Assembly (NCBI GenBank): GCA_002305615.1
Contig: DBPU01000087.1
Coordinates: forward strand, 1-12,117
Direction of reading: 5' to 3'
Length of the DNA stretch: 12,117 nucleotides
Source: Verrucomicrobia bacterium UBA1412
Lineage (GTDB): Bacteria; Verrucomicrobiota; Verrucomicrobiia; Limisphaerales; UBA1412
The notes beneath the pieces were generated by a model. The model was not told the DNA's origin, did not search any database, and saw only the letters and a list, made by a program, of their open reading frames with translations. Made by a program: the position numbers and the translations under genes. Below, one piece after another: positions 6,930-12,117 of the stretch. Within the stretch, counting starts at the first letter, position 1. Each line of letters begins with the position of its first letter.

Positions 6930-7337
6930 TTAAAAATCTAATGATTTATAGTCGTATTCTAATTCATCTGGGTGATAGACTTTATTGTTGTAGTTTGTAT
7001 CTAATTTGCGCACAAGTGGCATTATTGAAGCCCGGCTTGAAAAAGAGGAGTCCACATCCTCCATAACCGTAACTAATTGCTCTTGTAGCACTTGGATATC
7101 GTTTGTTTTCGAAGATTTGTACAAGGTGTCAAAGAGTATTCCAAACTCCATTGTCTTCTCATAATATTCTTTTTCTGCTTCAGATTTGGACATCATGCCG
7201 GATATCATCATTGATAAAAGCGTACACCCCGCGCACGTACAGATTATCGACAAGCATCTTATAGGGCGACTTTTTATCAGTATAGCCATACATAGAATGA
7301 CCGACAAAATAAAGAATATTAAAATATAATAATACAT
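6930..7337 (-). CDS. Small membrane-anchored protein, paralogue of its downstream neighbour
   Basis: The product is 135 residues and I do not recognise it. N-terminal hydrophobic segments lie at about 2-22 and 28-48, followed by a charged, probably helical domain. The core SSKTNDIQVLQEQL (75-88) is shared with the gene at 6540-6890. The Arg/Cys motif between the two membrane segments (IRC at 26-28 here, IRC at 27-29 in the paralogue) is also kept, which supports true paralogy. The C-terminus, after about residue 116, is rich in Asp, Glu and Tyr (HPDELEYDY). The start lies 11 nt past the stop of the gene at 7349-7888, so the two are probably co-transcribed. No ribosome site is evident. Confidence 0.68.
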   Translation of the reverse strand: MYYYILIFFILSVILCMAILIKSRPIRCLSIICTCAGCTLLSMMISGMMSKSEAEKEYYEKTMEFGILFDTLYKSSKTNDIQVLQEQLVTVMEDVDSSFSSRASIMPLVRKLDTNYNNKVYHPDELEYDYKSLDF

Positions 7338-7348
7338 AATTTATAATT

Positions 7349-7888
7349 TTATTTGTTATGATATTTATTCCATACATTTTCACAAGTATCGTATTGTATG
7401 CTGTTCAGATCTGTATTTTTTCTCAAGGATTCTTCAGAGAAAGGAGGAACAATCTCTTCCGTCTTCAAGTTTATAGCATACCATTTATATTCAGATTGTA
7501 CATTTTTTAAATGACAAATTATCCAATTCTCATTCCATCCTACTTTATCAATCCCTGCATCGAAAATGCATTTAATATATCCATTATAAATTATATCTTT
7601 ATCATTTTTTGATAACTTATATCCTTTTATAATGAGTATCCCATTAAAATAATTAAGGATTTTTCTAAATAAACGAAATATAAAAACTATAGATAATGGA
7701 ATTACTATAAATATTACTAATACAATTATAGGTAAGAATACTGCTATTAATCTAAATATAATATATAATAAGTTGCGTGTAATAGGAATAAATAATATAA
7801 AAAATACAGATGGAATAAGCAACAAAAAAATAAATATTAGGACCTCTGTTTTTCTTTTTAGCGGTGGAATAATTTTAAAATTTTTCAT
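7349..7888 (-). CDS. Membrane protein with conserved C-terminal domain, copy 1 of a tandem pair
   Basis: The product is 179 residues. Residues about 15-35 and 40-75 are strongly hydrophobic and contain two or three membrane helices. Residues 82-179 form a polar domain containing DKVGWNENWIIC (114-125), KWYAINLKTEEIVPPFSEE (135-153) and YDTCENVW (166-173). The pattern 'W-N-x-N-W-I-I-C ... W-Y-A-I-N-L-K-T-E-E-I' recalls small lipoprotein or immunity-type domains in which a residue read-out strand precedes 'YIIDxKT', but I cannot assign a family. Residues 110-177 are about 90 percent identical to residues 87-154 of the gene at 8062-8577, whereas the membrane parts differ. It ends with a short natural tail (YHNK), so this copy shows the original end of the family. 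No ribosome site is seen. Confidence 0.72.
   Translation of the reverse strand: MKNFKIIPPLKRKTEVLIFIFLLLIPSVFFILFIPITRNLLYIIFRLIAVFLPIIVLVIFIVIPLSIVFIFRLFRKILNYFNGILIIKGYKLSKNDKDIIYNGYIKCIFDAGIDKVGWNENWIICHLKNVQSEYKWYAINLKTEEIVPPFSEESLRKNTDLNSIQYDTCENVWNKYHNK
7360..7578 (-). repeat. 219-bp direct repeat, copy 1 (codes for the shared C-terminal domain)
   Basis: This segment aligns with 8118-8336 without a gap over 219 bases and is highly similar by eye. It covers the C-terminal domain of the membrane protein at 7349-7888. Similarity fades abruptly upstream, in the part coding for the membrane helices, and ends just after the YH codons at the 3' end. The pair is long and similar enough to support homologous recombination or gene conversion. 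Confidence 0.8.
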
Positions 7889-7908
7889 AAATATTTAAAT
7901 CACATATT

Positions 7909-7990
7909 TAGTTGCTTCTCAGATATGGAATACAACATGATTGCGTTGCAATTACAGTGAATTCTTTTTCCCAGTGATAGTTGAGCATTC
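7909..7990 (-). repeat. Intergenic/3'-tail repeat, copy A
   Basis: About three quarters of the bases match 8600-8682 by eye (shared ATGATT-CGT-GCAATTA, then GTGATAG and GAGC), with a single one-base length difference. In both places the repeat lies between the stop of the upstream gene and the start of a member of the 7349/8062 gene pair. It is therefore part of a larger duplicated unit rather than an isolated mobile repeat. Confidence 0.55.
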
Positions 7991-8117
7991 CGGAGAGATG
8001 CCATCCCACAGCCCGAAGTCGCATCCGCACATGAATCCTTTTCTGACTGACATTTGAGCGTTCATCTATTATCTTCACCCATTCTGGACCTGTGTCTAGC
8101 TTTCCCGGATTGGCTAT
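7987..8117 (-). other. Higher-GC patch between the duplicated genes: candidate insertion plus gene-tail remnant
   Basis: This patch is less AT-rich than both flanking genes. Part 7987-8059 interrupts the repeat unit: TTGAGC stands on both sides (7981-7986 and 8054-8059), while the intact copy at 8600-8682 runs straight through. Part 8060-8117 resembles the 3' end of the pseudopilin-like gene: read on the minus strand, PEWVKI lines up with PLWNKL before the same TGAACGCTC, with one base missing. It supplies the last 17 or so codons of the gene at 8062-8577 in a different frame. A frame of 80 residues (7908-8150) crosses it but overlaps the real gene and has no ribosome site, so it is not called as a gene. 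Confidence 0.4.
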
Positions 8118-8577
8118 GATAGTTATTCCATACATTTTCACACGTATCATATTGTATGCTATTCAGGTCTGTATTTTTTCTCAAAAAATCTTCAGAAAAA
8201 GGAGGAACTATCTCTTCCGTCTTCAAGTTTATAGCATACCATTTACATTCAGGTTGTACATTTTTTAAACAACAAATTATCCAATTATCATTCCATCCAA
8301 CTTTATCAATCCCAGCATCCAATATATATTTAATATTACCATAATAAATTATATCTTCTTTGTTTTGTGAAAGCCTGTATCCATTTTTTATCAATACTGA
8401 ATTACGATTACTGAATTTTTTGTAAAACAAATAAAATAAAAAAATTATAGAATATGGTATTATAAATACAACTAAATTAATAATAAATATAGGAATAAAA
8501 ATACAGAGTAAAAATAATATACTTATTAATACTCCGATTTCTCTGTTTGATGATCTAGTAATTTTAAAATTTTTCAT
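8062..8577 (-). CDS. Membrane protein with conserved C-terminal domain, copy 2, with foreign tail
   Basis: The product is 171 residues and is a paralogue of the gene at 7349-7888. It begins with the same MKNFKI, then has a shorter hydrophobic region (about 15-52) with one or two membrane helices, then the conserved domain. Residues 87-154 match copy 1 with about seven differences in 68. Two of those differences introduce extra cysteines (CC at 102-103 region and Cys111). After YH (153-154) the two proteins part: this copy runs on into SQSGKARHRSRMGEDNR, a basic tail with no counterpart in copy 1. The tail is encoded by higher-GC DNA that looks like the out-of-frame end of another gene, so it is probably a recombination product. 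No ribosome site is visible. The function is unknown. Confidence 0.72.
   Translation of the reverse strand: MKNFKITRSSNREIGVLISILFLLCIFIPIFIINLVVFIIPYSIIFLFYLFYKKFSNRNSVLIKNGYRLSQNKEDIIYYGNIKYILDAGIDKVGWNDNWIICCLKNVQPECKWYAINLKTEEIVPPFSEDFLRKNTDLNSIQYDTCENVWNNYHSQSGKARHRSRMGEDNR
8118..8336 (-). repeat. 219-bp direct repeat, copy 2
   Basis: This is the counterpart of 7360-7578 and codes for the conserved C-terminal domain of the gene at 8062-8577. The two copies are equal in length. The 3' boundary of similarity coincides with the point where the coding sequence runs into the unrelated higher-GC tail. Confidence 0.8.
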
Positions 8578-8599
8578 AATATAATTTAATTCAAATAGT

Positions 8600-8682
8600 C
8601 AATTACTTCTCCAACGTTGAAAACACCATGATTACGTAGCAATTATAATCGGCCTCTTCTTCCCTGTGATAGTAGAGCGTTC
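8600..8682 (-). repeat. Intergenic/3'-tail repeat, copy B (uninterrupted)
   Basis: This partner of 7909-7990 occupies most of the gap between the pseudopilin-like gene and the membrane-protein gene at 8062-8577. It starts within the stop codon of the former (TGA, 8681-8683). The sequence TGAACGCTC at this end recurs at the stop codon of the gene at 8062-8577 (8056-8064), which links the two duplicated units. Confidence 0.55.
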
Positions 8683-9160
8683 ATTTATACAACTTGTTCC
8701 ACAACGGTTCTACAGGCCAGGGAATATCATCTCCAAGACATCTTTCATCTATCCGGTTGGGCCCACATGACCAAATCGCAAAGGGGTAAGAGTCACGAAA
8801 TTCGTCAATCATCTTAGAGTTTTCAGCAATGTTTGTCGCATAATCAATATGAAAAGGTTCACCCCAACCATCGAACTTCAACGAGCTGAATTGTTCAGGC
8901 GTAAATCCGAAACGCGTTGCAGGAGCTGAAATTAAATCTAATAGAATATTTATATCAAGAGGTTCCTCTTTCATTGTTTTCATGAGTGATCGGGCCCCAC
9001 AATCGTCTACCAAGAAGTGAATGCTACAAAGTTTCGATTGAGTCTTTCTCGCTGATGTAGATGAAAAACTATCCACCAGGCTGACTGCAAACAACAGAAA
9101 TGGGAGCATGAAGAGGAGGAGCCATATCAATCTTTTGTTTTTATCGCTTAGGCGCAACAT
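8681..9160 (-). CDS. Single-pass pseudopilin-like protein (GspG-type C-terminal motif), unlinked to a secretion operon
   Basis: The product is 159 residues. A short basic N-terminus (KNKR) leads into one hydrophobic helix (about 11-29), then a soluble domain. The C-terminal part has DGWGEPF (97-103), AIWSCGPN (128-135) and GDDI (143-146). In GspG-type pseudopilins the corresponding order is D-x-W-G-x-P, then 'SxGxDG', then a 'DI' end; these form the calcium-binding loop of the type II secretion major pseudopilin. No prepilin peptidase site (Gly before Phe-Thr-Leu-x-E) is seen, so it is unlikely to be a true pilin. It is more likely an inner-membrane protein with a pseudopilin-like fold. Cys45/Cys54 and Cys132/Cys141 could form disulphides. 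A good AAAGGGA (9170-9176) overlaps the stop of the preceding gene, implying translational coupling. Confidence 0.7.
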   Translation of the reverse strand: MLRLSDKNKRLIWLLLFMLPFLLFAVSLVDSFSSTSARKTQSKLCSIHFLVDDCGARSLMKTMKEEPLDINILLDLISAPATRFGFTPEQFSSLKFDGWGEPFHIDYATNIAENSKMIDEFRDSYPFAIWSCGPNRIDERCLGDDIPWPVEPLWNKLYK

Positions 9161-9174
9161 ATAACTTAATCCCT

Positions 9175-10578
9175 TTATTTTTCAAAATACGTTCCGATTT
9201 TAACAATAACTGGAGTTATATTGATTCCTAAAATTGAGGTGGGGTATACTCTCTTTTTGATTAATTTTCCATAGTAGTTAAAATCTAAATAAACCCCAGT
9301 TCTCAGATTAATCAAATAATATAATTCCTTTTTTTCTAACTCTTCCTGTGTATAACCCTCTATATCCAAGAGATACCGGGAGACATCATATTCTCCATTC
9401 GTCAGCTCGATAGCATCAGCCAATGTCATCCCCAAAGTATAACGATTCAACTGGATCGCTTTTTCAACCAGAACCAGAGCGATAAAGAGCAGAAGAAAGA
9501 GGAGGATTTTCTTCCAGAGCTTATTCATCAATTTCCATTTTCCTTTCTCTCTTCCATCCTGAGAATCGGTTTTGGCTGTCTGGTTTATTATTCCCTGATG
9601 GGTGAGGTGTTTCATATCTCGCAGAAGGCGCCACTGGATCCACAAGCCGACCAGCGAAATTAAAATACAGATTCCGAGTATGAGTTCAGAGCCATCTCCC
9701 CATTCTCCCATAATCCCTTTGATCATGAATATGGCTACATAAAGGCAGATTTGCAAAAACCACAAATAACAAAGAATCCTTGAGTGAATGATCTCCTTTC
9801 CATGAAGTTTTATTCCGGTTTCCATCCCGGCAGAAACGGGGCGCATTAGCCTTCTGCGCATACGGCATTGAATCCAGAAACCAGCCACTAGAGCTGAAAG
9901 GAAAGGGGATAAACCCAGGAAGATTTCCATGAAACCATATAGCGATTCTGTTGTAAGGAGGATGATCAGTAACATGACCAAATAGCCGCAGAGTACCCCA
10001 CCCCATAAAAAACAAAGTCCCTTTGCTTTGTTGAGGGCACTTTTATTCAAGAGAAACCAAAGAAACCAGATAAACCGCAGGAGCCACACCAATGCTATTG
10101 CGGCAACAATCCAGCAAACATAAAACAAACCAAAGGAGGCATCAGAATATATGTCCGGTATCATCCATTTGGGCATGAAATCGCAATACAATACAATCCC
10201 CCACCACAAGCGAGGGTATGCTTCTGCATAATTTTCATTTTGAGGGCTCGTAATCCGAAGTCTTGTGAGTGTTGAATCTATGATGAAGGTCTGCTCTTCA
10301 TTTTTTTCACCTTGTGGATAGGTTAAGAGCCAAACACCATTGGTCCGGGTGTAAGTTCCATAACTGAATACTTCACCATCCTCAGAATACTCCTCGGTAA
10401 AGTGCCCCCCATTACATTTGAAGTAGCCATTTGACTCAAAACTTGCACCGCGTATCCAAAACTTTCCGCTGGGTGGAAGGGGTATGAAAAGAATACAGCA
10501 GAAGGCTATGAGAAGAATCCCCGCGCTGAACAATCGCCAGCGTTTTATAAAACCTCTATAAGCTTTCTCGATAAACAT
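9175..10578 (-). CDS. Polytopic membrane protein of unknown function, apparently a fusion of two neighbours
   Basis: The product is 467 residues and I do not recognise it. Hydrophobic segments lie at about 18-34, 150-178, 188-208, 217-235, 266-287, 299-316 and 356-372. Between the first and second is a roughly 110-residue extracytoplasmic region, polar and probably beta-rich, with NGYFKCNGGHF and YGTYTRTNGVWLLTYP (about 50-90). From Met351 the sequence looks like the start of a separate protein: MNKLWKK, a hydrophobic stretch, then a 95-residue polar domain with TLGMTLADAIELTNGEYDVS. At this point the DNA reads AAATTGATGAAT, so a TGA stop overlapping the ATG exists in another frame, as in coupled gene pairs. 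A GGAA precedes the first ATG closely. The start lies 24 nt after the gene at 10603-10866. Confidence 0.72.
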   Translation of the reverse strand: MFIEKAYRGFIKRWRLFSAGILLIAFCCILFIPLPPSGKFWIRGASFESNGYFKCNGGHFTEEYSEDGEVFSYGTYTRTNGVWLLTYPQGEKNEEQTFIIDSTLTRLRITSPQNENYAEAYPRLWWGIVLYCDFMPKWMIPDIYSDASFGLFYVCWIVAAIALVWLLRFIWFLWFLLNKSALNKAKGLCFLWGGVLCGYLVMLLIILLTTESLYGFMEIFLGLSPFLSALVAGFWIQCRMRRRLMRPVSAGMETGIKLHGKEIIHSRILCYLWFLQICLYVAIFMIKGIMGEWGDGSELILGICILISLVGLWIQWRLLRDMKHLTHQGIINQTAKTDSQDGREKGKWKLMNKLWKKILLFLLLFIALVLVEKAIQLNRYTLGMTLADAIELTNGEYDVSRYLLDIEGYTQEELEKKELYYLINLRTGVYLDFNYYGKLIKKRVYPTSILGINITPVIVKIGTYFEK

Positions 10579-10602
10579 AAGTTCCGTTTTTCGGGTTCTC
10601 TA

Positions 10603-10866
10603 TTAATTCACAAATACGGGCAAGGCAAAAGCTACTATTATGGCCAGCAGTAACCAGGGTAATATCTTATATTTGTTTGACTTGTTAATGATAAGGGCAA
10701 TATTTGCCACAATCCCTGTCCCAAAAAGGAGAAGGATCAAAAAAGTGGAAAGGCCATTGCCCACGTAGGGCAAATTCCCGTTTCCATCGACAAAAAGCCC
10801 CGTAACAACTAAAAGCACGACGTCTATTAATGAAATCCATAATAATAAAGACATATTCATTCTCAT
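10603..10866 (-). CDS. Small three-helix membrane protein
   Basis: The product is 87 residues with hydrophobic helices at about 6-24, 39-60 and 69-85, separated by a Gly/Asn-rich loop (VDGNGNLPYVGNG, 26-38) and a short basic loop (NKSNKYK, 61-67). By the positive-inside rule the basic loop would face the cytoplasm. I do not recognise a family. Three in-frame Met codons (residues 1, 3 and 5) make the exact start uncertain; none has a good ribosome site. It lies 16 nt past the stop of the gene at 10883-11425 and 24 nt before the next gene, so it belongs to the same transcription unit. Confidence 0.62.
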   Translation of the reverse strand: MRMNMSLLLWISLIDVVLLVVTGLFVDGNGNLPYVGNGLSTFLILLLFGTGIVANIALIINKSNKYKILPWLLLAIIVAFALPVFVN

Positions 10867-10882
10867 GATTACTTAACAAATT

Positions 10883-11425
10883 TTATTTAATAACCATATT
10901 TCTAAACACATAGTTAACTATAAATATAAAATCTTCTTCTTCAATTAAATAATCTGATTTTGTGTTTGCAAAGCTACCAACAACATCTAACACATCACTA
11001 TCAGAGGTTATTTTACCTTCTTCCACGGATGTAACAAGCTCTGAGGCTAATGTTTCCCACCTGGAATGCGACCTTTCAGCTAATTTCCCGATTAAAATCA
11101 GTATCGATAGCACTGAAACGGGGTATTCCGTATGCCTCAATACATTAGAAAGAACACAGATTGTAAAAATAGCCCCTACTGTTTCTTTATGGTCTAATTT
11201 GCTTGTTTCTGTATTATAGATGGCACACAGAAAATCAAATACAGCATAGACGTCATACCAATCCTCCGGTTCCTGTTCGTCCAGTAATGCAGAGATCATT
11301 GTCAAAGAAAGCTTCTCTGTATCTAACGATCCATCCTTGAGTTGATCTAACAAATCCTTGTCAGAAAAAGTTAATGTTTTATCTTTTTCAAAAATATCCT
11401 TTATAAGCAGACGAAGTTTTTTCAT
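10883..11425 (-). CDS. Acidic, probably soluble alpha-helical protein of unknown function
   Basis: The product is 180 residues with no signal peptide. Hydrophobic stretches (about 84-97 and 102-114) are interrupted by charges and look like buried helices. The sequence is rich in Asp and Glu with a helix-like pattern throughout, including LLDEQEPEDWYDVYAVFDFL (47-66). In size, acidity and position it resembles cytoplasmic immunity proteins, but no family is recognised. The ATG at 11425 has no close ribosome site: a perfect GGAGG lies 21 nt upstream, and a stop in the same frame at 11411-11440 rules out an earlier start. It is followed after 16 nt by the small membrane-protein gene. Confidence 0.68.
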   Translation of the reverse strand: MKKLRLLIKDIFEKDKTLTFSDKDLLDQLKDGSLDTEKLSLTMISALLDEQEPEDWYDVYAVFDFLCAIYNTETSKLDHKETVGAIFTICVLSNVLRHTEYPVSVLSILILIGKLAERSHSRWETLASELVTSVEEGKITSDSDVLDVVGSFANTKSDYLIEEEDFIFIVNYVFRNMVIK

Positions 11426-11499
11426 TATTTTAAAATTAATTATTATCCTCCGAACAGAAAACTTTTACAAAGGGACTGTATCATTATAGCTCAGAGTCG

Positions 11500-11955
11500 T
11501 CACCATAGCATTCTTGTTTTGGAATAAGTGATAATCATAGCTGTAAATACTAATAACCAACCTAAAAACAAAAACAAACAAACTTCTTTTTCTTTTGATT
11601 TTTTATATAATTTACATAAATTATTTCTACTAATATTATCCTTTCCTAAACCCCTTAAGTATTTGTATAGATTCCACAAGGCATAACCTATCCAACCGGC
11701 CAAAATACCTACCCCAACATGATACAATACTGAAATCAAAAAGAATGATAAGACTTCACCTGATGCATGTTTTTGAGGGAGAAAAGCTTCTGAATTTGAT
11801 AGAAATATAACAGGTGACATTGTAAAAAATATTATATCGCTGCAAAAAAGAACTGATATGCCACATACCGCACCGGTAATCCCACCATATTTTTTAAAAA
11901 TACTAGATGCGCTTCCCCTTCGGCACCATAAATATATTGGGTTTACTTTTCTCAT
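11500..11955 (-). CDS. Membrane protein of unknown function
   Basis: The product is 151 residues. Hydrophobic regions at about 25-52, 68-95 and 124-143 suggest three to four membrane helices. The N-terminus and the loop at 99-124 are basic (RKV...RRG and RGLGKDNISRNNLCKLYKKSKEKE), so both are likely cytoplasmic. The first helix is Cys/Gly-rich (GGITGAVCGISVLFCSD). I do not recognise a family. It is the first complete gene of the minus-strand series in this window and precedes the helical protein gene by 74 nt. Only a weak AAAAAG precedes the ATG. The 162 bases to its right, up to the window edge, hold no gene I can support. Confidence 0.62.
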   Translation of the reverse strand: MRKVNPIYLWCRRGSASSIFKKYGGITGAVCGISVLFCSDIIFFTMSPVIFLSNSEAFLPQKHASGEVLSFFLISVLYHVGVGILAGWIGYALWNLYKYLRGLGKDNISRNNLCKLYKKSKEKEVCLFLFLGWLLVFTAMIITYSKTRMLW

Positions 11956-12117
11956 AAGACATCTTTTTATTTAGGAATTCTACCCGACGTTGTCAGCAAA
12001 TCAGTCACGCTATAATTCGTTTATATTTCGGGTGTTTCCAGTTTATATAGGCTTCCACCATTTATACAAAAGTTGCACAGGGGATTATGGATAATTTTTG
12101 AGGGGATGCAATGTTTT

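Noticed and set aside
7908..8150. An 80-codon minus-strand frame between the duplicated membrane-protein genes
   Set aside because: It overlaps the 3' end of the gene at 8062-8577 in another frame, covers a repeat and a candidate insertion, and has no ribosome site; better explained as duplication debris.
7909..8682. Integron cassette array with attC sites
   Set aside because: Small co-directional genes with 3' repeats suggested it, but I find no matched core and inverse-core pair, no integrase, and most intergenic gaps (11-39 nt) are too short to hold attC sites.
11990..12016. Plus-strand promoter-like TTGTCA and TATAAT
   Set aside because: The spacing is only 15 bp, and no plus-strand gene follows inside the window; AT-rich DNA gives many such matches.
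12021..12116. Possible 3' end of another minus-strand gene entering from the right edge (31 open codons)
   Set aside because: Too short to judge, and an open frame of this length is expected by chance in one of three frames.
6540..12117. CRISPR array, tRNA or transposase genes in the AT-rich block
   Set aside because: No regularly spaced repeats, no tRNA-like cloverleaf and no transposase or recombinase motif was seen in either strand.

Overview
The left half (1 to about 6.5 kb) carries ordinary GC-rich chromosomal genes. The right half (about 6.5 kb to the end) is visibly AT-rich and carries only small, unrecognised, co-directional genes. The long SMC with a proline-rich linker, the FmdB-type zinc ribbon with a Lys/Ser tail, the lone pseudopilin-like protein and the mix of GC-rich and AT-rich blocks suggest a Gram-negative bacterium, perhaps of the Planctomycetota/Verrucomicrobiota/Lentisphaerota/Kiritimatiellota assemblage. 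That placement is an inference; no rRNA or phylogenetic marker was searched.

Layout, left to right. (1) 1-1799, minus strand: an ABC exporter half-transporter (membrane domain plus ATPase), cut by the left window edge. (2) 1967-2197, minus: an FmdB-family zinc-ribbon protein. (3) 2198-2396: a divergent intergenic region with a 17-bp palindrome beside the FmdB start and three exact matches to the DnaA-box consensus TTATNCACA, two of them forming a dyad. (4) 2397-6122, plus: a complete 1241-residue SMC chromosome-organisation ATPase. (5) 6123-6539: no gene, but a dense set of palindromes and short repeats, including a segment able to fold into a nested three-way junction, two copies of a hairpin-bearing 35-36 nt repeat, and a strong hairpin near the composition boundary.

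(6) 6540-11955, minus: nine small genes, all reading the same way, mostly encoding membrane-anchored proteins of unknown function. They include two pairs of tandem paralogues (6540-6890 with 6930-7337, and 7349-7888 with 8062-8577), a pseudopilin-like single-pass protein (8681-9160), a seven-helix protein that looks like a fusion of two neighbours (9175-10578), a three-helix protein (10603-10866), an acidic, probably soluble helical protein (10883-11425) and a further membrane protein (11500-11955). The 7.3-8.7 kb part is best explained as a tandem segmental duplication in which the second copy lost most of its pseudopilin-like gene, leaving a tail fused to the neighbouring gene.

The left-hand genes are housekeeping or transport genes with no evident functional link to each other. 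The right-hand block behaves like an accessory island. Its architecture (small, co-directional, duplicated, AT-rich, membrane-anchored) is what one would expect of an immunity-like or surface-associated accessory gene array, but no toxin, nuclease, transposase or recombinase lies inside the window, so this function is only a hypothesis.
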